A stretch of DNA of 64,000 nucleotides from Azospirillum sp. 51_20 (GCA_001917175.1 MNTV01000026.1:1-64000), one strand, 5' to 3'; shown: positions 8,984 through 17,183, counted from the first letter of the stretch. Program-made: numbers and translations. Notes: generated by a model from the letters alone, not told the origin.

Positions 8984-9011
8984 CTTGATTCTGCCTTTTG
9001 GCCACCCTACC
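8984..9011 (+). promoter_or_regulatory. Sigma-32 (RpoH)-type heat-shock promoter
   Basis: CTTGATT, 14 bp, CCCTACC matches the heat-shock consensus CTTGAAA-N13-15-CCCATNT at most positions and lies about 30 bp before the ribosome site of the Hsp20 gene. Confidence 0.55.
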
Positions 9012-9053
9012 TGTTTTAACAGAAGGATGATTGATCAAACAAGGAGGTTTAAA

Positions 9054-9533
9054 ATGTCTGATTCATTGGTCAGCCGCAAAGAACACGGTCATCATGCCCC
9101 GCTGCGCTGCGGCTTTAACAAAGATTTTAACGATCTGCTCAACGGCTTTTTCGGCAACTGGCTCGATTTGCCGGAAGAAAAGAACTTTATTGCCAAGAAC
9201 GAACCGAAAATAGAAGTCCGCGAAAACGAAAAAGAAGTAACGGTACGCGCCGAAATGCCGGGTATGAAGGAAGAAGACATTGATCTGGAACTGTCTTCCG
9301 ACGGGTATCTGACAATTTCCGGCGAAAAAAAGCAGGAACACCGGGAAGAACACAAAGGAAGTTATTTTTCGGAAATTTCCTACGGCACTTTCAGCCGTAC
9401 GGTTCCGCTGCCCTGGGAACTGAAATTTGACGACGCCAAAGCCGATTTTGAAAACGGCGTGCTCACCGTTACGGTTCCCAAATCTTCCGACGAACAGGGC
9501 AAAAAGCGCAAAATTGCCATCAACCGCAAATAA
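9054..9533 (+). CDS. Hsp20/alpha-crystallin small heat-shock protein
   Basis: A 159-aa cytosolic holdase chaperone. The alpha-crystallin domain spans about residues 45-150, with the typical AEMPGMKEEDIDLEL stretch and the closing ENGVLTVTVPK. The ATG at 9054 follows AAGGAGG by six bases. It has its own heat-shock-type promoter at 8984 and its own terminator, so it is probably monocistronic although it lies 99 bp behind the metal ATPase. Confidence 0.92.
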   Translation: MSDSLVSRKEHGHHAPLRCGFNKDFNDLLNGFFGNWLDLPEEKNFIAKNEPKIEVRENEKEVTVRAEMPGMKEEDIDLELSSDGYLTISGEKKQEHREEHKGSYFSEISYGTFSRTVPLPWELKFDDAKADFENGVLTVTVPKSSDEQGKKRKIAINRK

Positions 9534-9552
9534 TCCGGTCATGATGACGAAC

Positions 9553-9578
9553 ACCCCGGGAAATTCCCGGGGTTTTTT
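9553..9578 (+). terminator. Terminator of the Hsp20 gene
   Basis: Stem ACCCCGGG/CCCGGGGT (9553-9560, 9566-9573) with a run of six T. Behind it (9579-9713) lies only a further GC-rich partial repeat and no gene. Confidence 0.85.
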
Positions 9579-9713
9579 ATTTGCCGCCCGACAGGAAAAC
9601 CCGGGTTTGCCCGGGGGCTAAATGCTTTGGTGCCGGGATAACGCCGACTTATGCCTTTGATCATGCTCTGACCGTTGGGTTTGCTGCTGTTTTATTCCCC
9701 GCTTACCGTTTTT

Positions 9714-10223
9714 TTAACCGCGGCATATCTTGTCAAACACGATCCGCGAAGAACCGTCGGCAATATCAATCAGGCCGCAGAGGGTAAAGTTGTTTTTGCC
9801 AAGCACCCGGCGCATCGGCAGATTGTCGCGGTGGGTGTCGATTTTCAGATAGTCTATGTTGCGGGCAAGCGACAGCTTTTCGGCATGACGCAAAGCGGCC
9901 GAGGCCAGTCCGCGTCCCCGCCAGGCGGCGCCGACCGCCACCCGGTGAACGACGGCAAAACGCCCTTCCCGCCGCCAGCTGCCGTTATAGATTTTGTCAT
10001 AATCGGCGTCGCCGTCAAAAGAAACGGCGAAAGAAGCGGCCACCTGCCCTTCCTCTTCCGCCACATAACAATTGCCGGCAACAATGTCCCGTTCAATGAC
10101 GCCGGCGTTCGGATAGCTCCGCTGCCACTGGTTAATGCCCTGTTCTTTCAAATTCCGTCTGGCCTCGTTGATGATTTCCATAATTGCCGGAAGATCGCTT
10201 AAACCGGCTGCTCTGATTTTCAT
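9714..10223 (-). CDS. GNAT-family acetyltransferase with an attenuator leader
   Basis: A 169-aa GNAT enzyme; motif A is VHRVAVGAAWRGRGLASAAL (residues about 92-111), with R-G-x-G-x-A. The ATG at 10223 has AAGGAG upstream. Unusually, its transcript seems to begin near 10486 and to carry a 44-codon leader rich in Thr and Val (10322-10456) and a terminator hairpin (10264-10295), so the gene would be controlled by amino-acid-dependent attenuation. That hints at a role tied to Thr/Val/Ile metabolism, but the substrate is unknown. Confidence 0.85.
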   Translation of the reverse strand: MKIRAAGLSDLPAIMEIINEARRNLKEQGINQWQRSYPNAGVIERDIVAGNCYVAEEEGQVAASFAVSFDGDADYDKIYNGSWRREGRFAVVHRVAVGAAWRGRGLASAALRHAEKLSLARNIDYLKIDTHRDNLPMRRVLGKNNFTLCGLIDIADGSSRIVFDKICRG

Positions 10224-10254
10224 ATCGGTTCTCCTTTTTCAAAAATTAAAGAAA

Positions 10255-10295
10255 CAAAAAAGAAACCGCCCGGTTCCTTACGAAACCGGGCGGTT
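10255..10295 (-). terminator. Attenuator terminator before the acetyltransferase
   Basis: A perfect 12-bp stem (10264-10275 with 10284-10295, AACCGCCCGGTT/AACCGGGCGGTT) and an 8-nt loop, followed on the minus strand by a run of six T. Loop bases 10276-10282 (CCTTACG) are complementary to 10335-10341 (CGTAAGG) inside the end of the leader peptide gene, giving an antiterminator pairing that excludes the terminator. Confidence 0.75.
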
Positions 10296-10321
10296 GAAAG
10301 TTTGATAAAAGCCGTAACAAA

Positions 10322-10456
10322 CTATGCCGTTTTCCGTAAGGTCAGGAACGGGATAACGGTGGTAGTGGTAACGGTTACGGCGGCAAAGGAAACGGCTGCC
10401 GGCGTCATTACGGCGCGGCAGGCAAAACGCTTATTTTCGGCCAAGGCAAAAAACAT
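10322..10456 (-). CDS. Leader peptide with Thr/Val control codons
   Basis: A 44-codon open frame starting ATG at 10456 with AAGGA about nine bases ahead. It contains the run AVTVTTTTVIP (residues 26-36): five Thr, four Val and one Ile codon within eleven. It ends 26 bases before the strong terminator hairpin. This is the layout of ilv- or thr-type attenuators, where ribosome stalling at scarce charged tRNA lets the antiterminator form. Here the gene downstream is an acetyltransferase, not a biosynthetic enzyme. Confidence 0.65.
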   Translation of the reverse strand: MFFALAENKRFACRAVMTPAAVSFAAVTVTTTTVIPFLTLRKTA

Positions 10457-10492
10457 GTTTTCCGTTTCCTTAAATAAATTAACGATAAGTTC

Positions 10493-10521
10493 AGATTAAA
10501 GACAGATTATCGGACTGTCAA
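10493..10521 (-). promoter_or_regulatory. Promoter of the leader/acetyltransferase transcript
   Basis: On the minus strand a perfect TTGACA (10516-10521) is followed after 17 bp by TAATCT (10493-10498). Transcription would start near 10486, thirty bases before the leader peptide. Confidence 0.5.
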
Positions 10522-10525
10522 TCTT

Positions 10526-11550
10526 TTATTTATACGACTGCCTGAGAATTTCAACACATTCATTTTCGTCAAGCGGCGCCGGATCCAGGGCGAAAAGGCC
10601 ACCCATCGTTTCACGCGCAGTTTGCGCATAGCGGCGCAGATTGCCGCCGTCGATGCCGTAGTCGGACATTTTCAAATCATCGACGCCGCAGGCCTTTTGC
10701 AGATCAACCAGCGCGGCAACGAAATCCTCTGCCTTGTCAGCATCTTTTCGGCCCAGCGCTTTGGCCATTGCAACCATCCGCTCGTCACAGGCATGCTTGT
10801 CGACAAAAGTCTGATAATAAGCGCGGCTGATCATGATCAACCCGGCGCCGTGCGGCAAATTCGGATGCCAGGCGGACAGCGCATGTTCCAGGCTGTGTTC
10901 GGAAATGCAGCAGGAAGTCGACTCGACCATGCCCGACAGGGTGTTGGCCAGCGCCACGTCGGCGCGCGCTTCCCGGTCGGAACCGTCTTTGACGGCTTTG
11001 GCCAGACTGCGGCCGATCAGTTCGATCGCTTTTATGGCGTAAATGTCGCTTATCGGGGTGCTGCAGTTGGCAAGATAGCCCTCGGTGCTGTGAAAGAGGG
11101 CGTCAAACCCCTGATAAGCGGTCAGATGCGGCGGCACGGTCATCATCAGTTCGGGATCAACAATCGAGAGCACCGGAAAGACTTCCGGCCAGCCGGCACC
11201 GATCTTCTCATTGCTGTCTTCTTTGGTAATCACCGTCCACGGATCGGCTTCGGTACCGGTGCCCGCGGTAGTGGTTACCGCCACAACCGGCAGCGGCGAA
11301 TTTGCCAACGGCTGCCCTTTGCCGGAACCGGCCGCAATATAATCCCAATAGTCGCCCGGATTGGCCGCCATTACGGCAATCGCCTTGGCGGCATCGATCG
11401 GCGACCCGCCGCCGAGACCAAGCACAAAATCGCAGGCTTCCGCCCGGGCCAGGGCAGCGCCTTTTTGCCCGGCAGCTTCTGTTTGTGCAGATCGTTCAAA
11501 CGGCCGGCACCGAACAAAATCCGGGTAGGAATATAATAGTCAAAATTCAT
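10526..11550 (-). pseudogene. Iron-containing alcohol dehydrogenase with an internal deletion
   Basis: The N-terminus (MNFDYYIPTRILFGAGRLND) starts at 11550 behind a good AGGAGG. After about 31 residues (LPGKKA) the reading jumps frame into ARAEACDFVLGLGGGSPIDAAK and then a full C-terminal half with the metal-binding His region (HSLEHAL... PHGAG). About 70 residues of the N-terminal nucleotide-binding domain are missing and the two parts are out of frame, so no full enzyme can be made. Either a deletion killed the gene or a 299-aa fragment starting near 11425 is still made. The parent enzymes use NAD(P) and Fe to interconvert alcohols and aldehydes. Confidence 0.8.
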
Positions 11551-11766
11551 CTTTAACCTCCTTTTACAATTGAGAAACTTTGGTTTCAGCATAGTGTCCC
11601 CTTTGTTCGTTGGCAAGCCGCAAAGGTATTTTTTCACCCGCAAACTTCCACCGGCCGGCGCAAGCGGCATTAACCGTTCCGAACGGGTTCGCCCGGCTCC
11701 AAAGTTTCGCAAGCCTTGCGGCCGCGCGGAAACTTCCGCATCCGCCCGCCCGTGCAGACGTCCGAA

Positions 11767-11806
11767 TCATAAAAAAAAGCCCGCTCCCCGCAAGGAACGG
11801 ACTTTT
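11767..11806 (-). terminator. Terminator of the acyl-carrier pair
   Basis: Stem 11775-11787/11794-11806. Two positions pair only as G-U when read on the minus strand, which fits transcription from the right. A run of T follows on that strand. Confidence 0.65.
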
Positions 11807-11820
11807 TATCAACCGGCGGC

Positions 11821-12123
11821 TCACAAAAGGCCGCTTTCTTTTTGCAAACGGACAATGTCCGTACAGTTATCACGCAGGGTGTCGTGTTTGTCCCACCCGG
11901 CCCGATGAATGTCAATGCGGATTTCAAATGCTTTTTCCGCTTTGCCCGCGACAATCAGCATGTCCAGAGAATCGGCCCCCAGATCAGCCGGCCGGTCGGA
12001 AAGCTTCAGTTCGCATTTTTCAAGCGACAACGCGTCAGTTACGAGGGGACAAAGCCTGGCAAACACTGCCTGAATTTCCTGCTCGCCGGCAGAAAATTCT
12101 TTGTCTTTTCTTTCTTTTCCCAT
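11821..12123 (-). CDS. Acyl carrier-like protein, second of two
   Basis: A 100-aa member of the acyl carrier family. LGADSLDM (residues 48-55) is the phosphopantetheine attachment site with Ser52. Flanking sequence diverges from standard AcpP: the helix after Ser reads LIVAGKAEKAFEI instead of the usual VELVMALEEEF. The second gene of the pair, 23 bp after the first. It would carry acyl or peptidyl groups on a pantetheine arm, but no synthase or transferase lies nearby. Confidence 0.75.
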   Translation of the reverse strand: MGKERKDKEFSAGEQEIQAVFARLCPLVTDALSLEKCELKLSDRPADLGADSLDMLIVAGKAEKAFEIRIDIHRAGWDKHDTLRDNCTDIVRLQKESGLL

Positions 12124-12146
12124 AGGCAGACGATTAAACCGGCGGC

Positions 12147-12446
12147 TTACCGACGGTCGGTTTCACCTAACGTGCGGACAATGCCGGAACAGGTTTCGTA
12201 CAAGGTGGAATTTTTGTCCCAGCCGTCGTTTTCATCAATATGAATTTCCAGCAGTTTGTCAACTTCCATCATCACATAGGCCATGTCCAGGGAATCGGCG
12301 CCCAAATCATCGCGCCAACAGGCGTCAAGCACAACGTCCTTCTCCTCGCATCCCACTTCTCTGACGATCACGCTTCTGATTTTGTCAAGCACGGTTTGAG
12401 CCTCTTCTCTGCTGACCGCGGATTTTTTTGCATTACAGTTTTCCAT
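12147..12446 (-). CDS. Acyl carrier-like protein, first of two
   Basis: A 99-aa acyl carrier-like protein with DDLGADSLDM and the pantetheine Ser52, at the same index as in its neighbour. The acidic helix II (MEVDKLLEI) is closer to classic ACP than in the second copy. The two share the segment from DLGADSLDM to (G)WDK but are otherwise only moderately alike, so this is an old duplication. No ribosome site is obvious; TATAAT (minus strand, 12450-12455) stands just ahead of the ATG. Confidence 0.78.
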   Translation of the reverse strand: MENCNAKKSAVSREEAQTVLDKIRSVIVREVGCEEKDVVLDACWRDDLGADSLDMAYVMMEVDKLLEIHIDENDGWDKNSTLYETCSGIVRTLGETDRR

Positions 12447-12543
12447 AAAATTATATGATAAAAAATTATTTTCCCGTCAGATATAGCATGCCGGCCGCTT
12501 TTTGTCAACCCGGAACCTCATTTTTCCGCTTAGACCGCCACTG

Positions 12544-12582
12544 AAAAAGGCGGCAAAAAGAATTTGCGTTTCGCCTTTTTTT
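12544..12582 (+). terminator. Strong hairpin with T-run ahead of the repeat-protein gene
   Basis: AAAAAGGCG/CGCCTTTTT with an inner GCAAA/TTTGC stem and seven T. No plus-strand gene lies upstream that would need it. It may insulate the 12631 gene from stray transcription or act in its leader. Confidence 0.55.
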
Positions 12583-12630
12583 GTGCTACTTTGGACAAAA
12601 ATATCATATTAATGCAAACGGATTGCAACC

Positions 12631-14274
12631 ATGTCTGACCTGCAGAAAAATTTAACCGCGGCCGGAGCCTCTGCCGAATCGGCCGAAAAAATCGCCGGCA
12701 TAATCAAAGCGGCGGCCCAAGCCGCCGCCCTCACCCCCGTTGAGCTTAACCGCTGTCTCCGCATCGGTGCGGACGAAGCCAGACGCATTTATTACTGGGA
12801 AAAGAAACATGCCCCGCTGCTGCCGGCCGGCGGCGGCGAACGGCTGAAAGAAATAAAAAAACTTTTTACCGACAGAGGCCTTGCCGCAGACGATGAACGT
12901 TTCAAACACATTTTGCTTGAAGCGCCGTCGCTTCTGTTTCTGCCGGCATCGACAATTGAAGACAACATCAAAAGCCTCTGCCGCTTTCCCGGACTGCCGG
13001 CAATCGACGAGGAAACATACCGCCGGGCGGCCCTGAAACAGCCGCGGCTGCTTTGTCTGCGGCCGCAGACGATTGCGGACAACATCCGCGGACTGGTCAA
13101 TCACCCCGCACTTTGCGGACGCGAAGGCAAACCGCTGCTCAAATGCCGGGAATACATCGCGGCGGCCCTCAAACGCCCGCAGCTGCTTTACCAGTTGCCG
13201 GAAACGCTGGCTGCCAACGTCAGCGGCGTCGTCAGCCATCCGGCGCTGAAAGACGATGACGGCAAACCGCTGTTTACAACGGAAACCTATCTGCAAACGG
13301 CGCTGAAAAAACCGCAGTTGTTTTTACACGCGCCGGAAACCGTGGTCGAACATGTTACGCGCTTTCTCCGGCATCCAGCCTTCGCCGACGAAAACGGCAA
13401 CAGTCTGATCAAAGCCGGCGACTACCGCAAGGCGGTTCTCCGACACCCGGCGCTGCTGTTGCAAAATCCCGACCTGGCCGCCGCCAACATCAGCGGCGTC
13501 GTCAATCATCCGCTGCTGGCCGCCGCGGACGGCAGCCCCCTGACAAGCCGTGCCGAATATGTCAGGGCGGCTCTGAAACAGGCTTCGCTGTTTATCATTA
13601 CGCCGGACACCGTGGTCGGAAAAATAAACGGCATCATCCGCCACCCGGATCTCAGCGGTACAGACGGCCGTCCCGTCATTGACAAGGCCGCCTGTCTGAA
13701 AGCGGCGCTGAAAATGCCGGCGCTGTTCGTCATTTTGCCGGAAACGATCGCCGCCAACGTCAACGGCGTCGTTCGTCATCCGGCACTGCAAAACGAACAG
13801 GGACAGCCGATGTTCAAACGCGAAGACTACATAAGAGCCGCGATCAGACAGCCCTCGCTGCTGGTACAGGCGCCGCAGACAGTAGCCGAACACGTAACAA
13901 TCATCAAAGACCTGCTGCTTAAGGAGGAAATCTGCCCCGATACGGCGGCGGTCGCCGATTTCTGCCTGACCAACCCGATTACCATGGTGCTTGGCAGCGA
14001 CAACCTGAAATCCCGCTATCTGTATGCTTACGCCAAGCGCCGCCGCGGGGAAAAGCCGGGCAAAAAAATCATTGCCGATACCAAGGGTAAAATGCGCGAT
14101 TATCTGGCGCAAAGCGACTTTTCCGCAGATTTGCCGGAACGCGACTATGAACGACTTTACCGGCGGCACCGGATCGTCGTTGCGGACGGACGGGCAAACG
14201 TGCTTGCGCCGCGGACGGCTTCCGTTTACGGTATTGATATTATCCGCAGCCTCAGGGCGGGAAAAGAAAAATAA
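12631..14274 (+). CDS. Helical repeat protein with 45-residue tandem repeats
   Basis: A 547-aa protein. Residues 130-399 are six uninterrupted 45-residue repeats, with weaker half-copies before (about 91-129) and after (400-420). The repeat consensus is Y-x-x-A-A-L-K-x-P-x-L-L, then P-E-T-x3-N-V-x-G-V-V-x-H-P-A-L and a variable D-G-x-P-L turn. The P-x-LL...V..L spacing recalls mTERF-type nucleic-acid-binding solenoids, though the period is longer. The C-terminal 120 residues are basic (YAKRRRGEKPGKK). Likely cytosolic, binding a long ligand such as nucleic acid; this is inference. ATG at 12631; a terminator follows. Confidence 0.75.
   Translation: MSDLQKNLTAAGASAESAEKIAGIIKAAAQAAALTPVELNRCLRIGADEARRIYYWEKKHAPLLPAGGGERLKEIKKLFTDRGLAADDERFKHILLEAPSLLFLPASTIEDNIKSLCRFPGLPAIDEETYRRAALKQPRLLCLRPQTIADNIRGLVNHPALCGREGKPLLKCREYIAAALKRPQLLYQLPETLAANVSGVVSHPALKDDDGKPLFTTETYLQTALKKPQLFLHAPETVVEHVTRFLRHPAFADENGNSLIKAGDYRKAVLRHPALLLQNPDLAAANISGVVNHPLLAAADGSPLTSRAEYVRAALKQASLFIITPDTVVGKINGIIRHPDLSGTDGRPVIDKAACLKAALKMPALFVILPETIAANVNGVVRHPALQNEQGQPMFKREDYIRAAIRQPSLLVQAPQTVAEHVTIIKDLLLKEEICPDTAAVADFCLTNPITMVLGSDNLKSRYLYAYAKRRRGEKPGKKIIADTKGKMRDYLAQSDFSADLPERDYERLYRRHRIVVADGRANVLAPRTASVYGIDIIRSLRAGKEK
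13018..13827 (+). repeat. Six 135-bp coding repeats
   Basis: In-frame 135-bp units coding for the 45-residue repeats of the 12631 gene, starting at 13018, 13153, 13288, 13423, 13558 and 13693. DNA identity between units is only moderate, so the array is old and maintained at protein level. Confidence 0.85.
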
Positions 14275-14314
14275 CCGCCCTAAAAAAGAAAAATCCCCTT
14301 ATTGCACAAAAAAA

Positions 14315-14349
14315 CTTCCGCCGTCCTTTTCGGACGCGGAAGCTTTTTT
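14315..14349 (+). terminator. Terminator between convergent genes
   Basis: Stem CTTCCGCCGTCC/GGACGCGGAAG (14315-14326, 14332-14342, one bulge) with six T on the plus strand and A residues in front, so it can serve both the repeat-protein gene and the convergent gene ending at 14366. Confidence 0.8.
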
Positions 14350-14365
14350 CATAACGGAAAGAATT

Positions 14366-15235
14366 TCAGCCGACAAAGAAAGCTTTTCCGGCACCGGCAT
14401 CAAACACCTTGTTGCCGACGGCGATTACCGCCCGGTCAAACAATTCTATTTCACCATACTCCTCAACGCATTTTTCCCCGTCAAAAAGAATCAGCGTGCC
14501 GTTTTTGTCGCTGTCCCGGTCATAAACCAGCACCGCCGGCAGATCGAAATTTTCCGGCAGACAGTCAGAGCCTTCGTAAACCTTTTTCCACGCGTCGCCG
14601 GCGGCAAACAGCAAAACGCTGCCGCCTCTCACCTGCAGTTTCCGATATCCGCCCTGCGGACCGGCCTTGATGCGGTAGCCGTCGCAAAACAGGTCACAGC
14701 GGCCGTCCGGATACTGCGCAATGCTTGTTTTTCCGTCCGCAGCCGGCGTGAAAGAAACGTATTTGCGCGTTTCAAAAGCGTCCGTTTCCTCATCAAGGGC
14801 GGAAACGTTCCAGCCGCCGCTTTCCGGACGCTCGCCGAAAACGTCGCCGGCAAGGATTTTTTTACCCAGATAAATATCGCCCAAAAACATTTCCCGGCCG
14901 TTTTCCAGCTTCTGTTTTCCCGGCCGGTGATTGAGCCAAAACCAGCCGTCGGTCAGATGATATACAAAATCGGCGCCGAAAAGCTTAAACTCAAAAACGT
15001 CGCGCGGACCGCAAACCAACGGTCCCGTCAGATTCCGACAGGGAAAATAAAAAAGGTCGAACACGCGGTCTTTTTTGCGCATCACGGCAACCGCCGCGTT
15101 TGCAAACTGCCAGTAGTTCAAACCGGACGAAACTTCGCACTCTGCCGCAGCCGTCGTTTTTTTCATCAGCAAACGGCAGCGCACTTCCCGGTTGTCATTC
15201 TCTTTTTCCAGTCTTACATTGTTTCCGTAAATCAT
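14366..15235 (-). CDS. Unknown soluble protein
   Basis: A 289-aa protein with no signal peptide or membrane helix and no family I recognise. It is rich in aromatic residues and Gly with alternating hydrophobic patterns suggesting beta structure (for example GRCDLFCDGYRIKAG and GSVLLFAAGDAW). It stands alone between a terminator and an intergenic gap. No ribosome site is evident before the ATG. Confidence 0.6.
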   Translation of the reverse strand: MIYGNNVRLEKENDNREVRCRLLMKKTTAAAECEVSSGLNYWQFANAAVAVMRKKDRVFDLFYFPCRNLTGPLVCGPRDVFEFKLFGADFVYHLTDGWFWLNHRPGKQKLENGREMFLGDIYLGKKILAGDVFGERPESGGWNVSALDEETDAFETRKYVSFTPAADGKTSIAQYPDGRCDLFCDGYRIKAGPQGGYRKLQVRGGSVLLFAAGDAWKKVYEGSDCLPENFDLPAVLVYDRDSDKNGTLILFDGEKCVEEYGEIELFDRAVIAVGNKVFDAGAGKAFFVG

Positions 15236-15331
15236 AAGTTTTGTTATTTTTAATAATTAAACATAAAATATTATCGCGGACGGGAATTTAACAAAAAATT
15301 TCCGTCTTGGCAAGCAAATACATTCCGTTTT

Positions 15332-15802
15332 TCAAACCGTCAGCCGGGCAGTCTTCAGGCCGACGATTTCCTCCAGCGCGGCGAGCGGCGCCTCAATCTG
15401 AAAACCGATTTTGCCGGCACTGAAAATGATCGTCGCAAAGTCCGCGGCGGTTTCGTCGGCAAATGTCGGAAACGGCTTTTTCATCCCGAGCGGCGAACAA
15501 CCGCCGTGAACATAGCCGGTCAGGCCGAGAAGCTCTTTTGACTTGACCATCTCGACCGACTTTTCGCCGGCGGCGGCCGCCGCTTTTTTCAGATCCAGCT
15601 CTTCCGCCACCGGAATCATAAAGACATAATGCTGATGCGACTTTCCGACCGTCACCAGGGTTTTAAACACCTGCTTCGGGTTCTGGCCGAGCGCCGTCGC
15701 CACTTCTATCCCGCTCAAGGCCCGGCTGCCGTCATAACTGTAGGATCGGTAGTCAATCTTATGCCGGTCGAGTATCCGCATGGCGTTGGTTTTGCTTTCC
15801 AT
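15332..15802 (-). CDS. ybaK: YbaK-type Cys-tRNA(Pro)/misacylated-tRNA deacylase
   Basis: A 156-aa YbaK/EbsC domain protein. Family signs are the N-terminal MRILDRHKIDYRSYSY segment, the Lys in QVFKTLV, the segment GYVHGGCSPLGMKK of the active-site cleft and the closing FSAGKIGFQIEAPLAALEEI. These enzymes clear Cys or other wrong residues from tRNA(Pro). It is the second gene of a pair; the lipoprotein gene upstream stops 14 bp before its ATG. Confidence 0.9.
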   Translation of the reverse strand: MESKTNAMRILDRHKIDYRSYSYDGSRALSGIEVATALGQNPKQVFKTLVTVGKSHQHYVFMIPVAEELDLKKAAAAAGEKSVEMVKSKELLGLTGYVHGGCSPLGMKKPFPTFADETAADFATIIFSAGKIGFQIEAPLAALEEIVGLKTARLTV

Positions 15803-15816
15803 CGTTTCCTCTCTTT

Positions 15817-16458
15817 TTAATTTTCCACCCGTATGGTCAGCGCCGGGAACAACTCGTCGTCACTGCCGAAGTGGCTGAAACGGATGTCTCCGGCAGCGTC
15901 CGCCGTCAGCAGCGATTTGAAGGGACGCGCTTCCCGCCGGCCCTCAAAAGAATAGCGGTGATAAGACTGTTCCGTATCGTTAAGCAGAAGAAAACTCAGG
16001 CTGCCGAACAACGGTTTTCTGACCGTCAGCACACCGTTTTCGGCCGTCGAAATTTTTACGACGGTCAATCCGGGGAACAGCTTTTCCACCTCTTCGGGCG
16101 ACAATTTACGCACCTTGAAAGCGTTGTCGCGATATACCGTTTCGGTAAAATACAGATCGTTTTGGTTATATCCGATCAAACGGCCGTTTAACAGAAACTC
16201 ATAGGTCGAAGCGGGCGAAAAGCCTGCTTTCCTTGCCGTATATTGCGAATAACTGCCCGTACCCGGCGAAACGGACCTGGTAAACACCGTGCGGTCTTCC
16301 GCCATGCCGCCTTCCGACCAGACGCCGGCCGCAGGAGAATAGACCACCTGCGCCCTGTCCCCGACCGCTGCTGCCGTCACCTCCGGCGGCAGCCGGTAAC
16401 CGGCGGCGCAGCCGCTTAAAAAACAAAGGCACATCCCTGTGAAAAAAACGTTTTTCAT
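15817..16458 (-). CDS. Unknown lipoprotein
   Basis: A 213-aa lipoprotein with signal peptide and lipobox LSGC (Cys17). The rest is soluble and not recognised. It precedes ybaK by 14 bp in a probable two-gene operon, though no functional link is apparent. The ATG at 16458 begins a clean signal peptide (MKNVFFTGMCLCFLSGC). Confidence 0.7.
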   Translation of the reverse strand: MKNVFFTGMCLCFLSGCAAGYRLPPEVTAAAVGDRAQVVYSPAAGVWSEGGMAEDRTVFTRSVSPGTGSYSQYTARKAGFSPASTYEFLLNGRLIGYNQNDLYFTETVYRDNAFKVRKLSPEEVEKLFPGLTVVKISTAENGVLTVRKPLFGSLSFLLLNDTEQSYHRYSFEGRREARPFKSLLTADAAGDIRFSHFGSDDELFPALTIRVEN

Positions 16459-16597
16459 TTACACCCCTCCGCAAACTTTGCGCATTAAAACTTTCATTGT
16501 ATACAATTAAACCCAATATCTATGAGATTCAATAATTTTGTAGAGGTTGTATTGCAGGAGACGCACAACATATTAATTTTCTAAAAGGAGGAAGACC

Positions 16598-16786
16598 ATG
16601 AATGAATTGCACTTTCTGATTCATAACCTTTCCGATCTGGCACCGAACCACGACCGCCGCCCTCATTGCCGGGTCGTCGACATTCTGGTGGAAAACTGGG
16701 CGGGCGGACAATACATCACCTACAATTACCGGGAACACATCATGCGGATCAGACGCCGACCGGAAACGGCCGTTGTCAAAAACTGA
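16598..16786 (+). CDS. Small unknown protein
   Basis: A 62-aa basic protein, C-terminal half rich in Arg (REHIMRIRRRPE). The strong AAGGAGG at 16585-16591, seven bases before the ATG, is the main support that it is translated. No domain is recognised. Confidence 0.55.
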   Translation: MNELHFLIHNLSDLAPNHDRRPHCRVVDILVENWAGGQYITYNYREHIMRIRRRPETAVVKN

Positions 16787-16947
16787 GACAAACGCGCGCC
16801 GCCGTTCCGCACGGCGGACAAAAAGGCAAAGTGTACTTATTTTTGGTTACCCCGCACCGACTTTTACCTACTACCGCAATTTTGCGACCATGGTATAGTT
16901 CGTTTTGTGATTGCCATAACTTAACCGAAAAAGGAGGGTATTAAAAA

Positions 16948-17181
16948 ATGGGACAGGCGATAAAGAAAAAGACGATTCCGGGAAACGACGACGAGCGCGA
17001 CATCATGCTCATCGGGAAAATTTACAAAAGTTTCGAGGCTCTGGAAGAAACGCTCGGAAAGCTGCAGCTTGAAGAGCCTCTGTTTATTACCTACATGGCA
17101 AAGAAGTCTTTTGCCGACACCGTTTTTTCACAAATCAAACATAATAACGAAAAAACGCAGATTCAACGTTTCATCAACTGA
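16948..17181 (+). CDS. Small unknown protein
   Basis: A 77-aa protein preceded by AAGGAGG at 16931-16937. It has a basic start (GQAIKKKTIPG) and a helical core (KSFEALEETLGKLQLEEP). It ends two bases before the convergent cysS stop. No family is recognised; it follows a similarly small gene but is separated by 161 bp. Confidence 0.6.
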   Translation: MGQAIKKKTIPGNDDERDIMLIGKIYKSFEALEETLGKLQLEEPLFITYMAKKSFADTVFSQIKHNNEKTQIQRFIN

Positions 17182-17183
17182 AA

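Noticed and set aside
9675..10202. 175-aa plus-strand frame opposite the acetyltransferase.
   Set aside because: The opposite strand has a complete GNAT motif and ribosome site.
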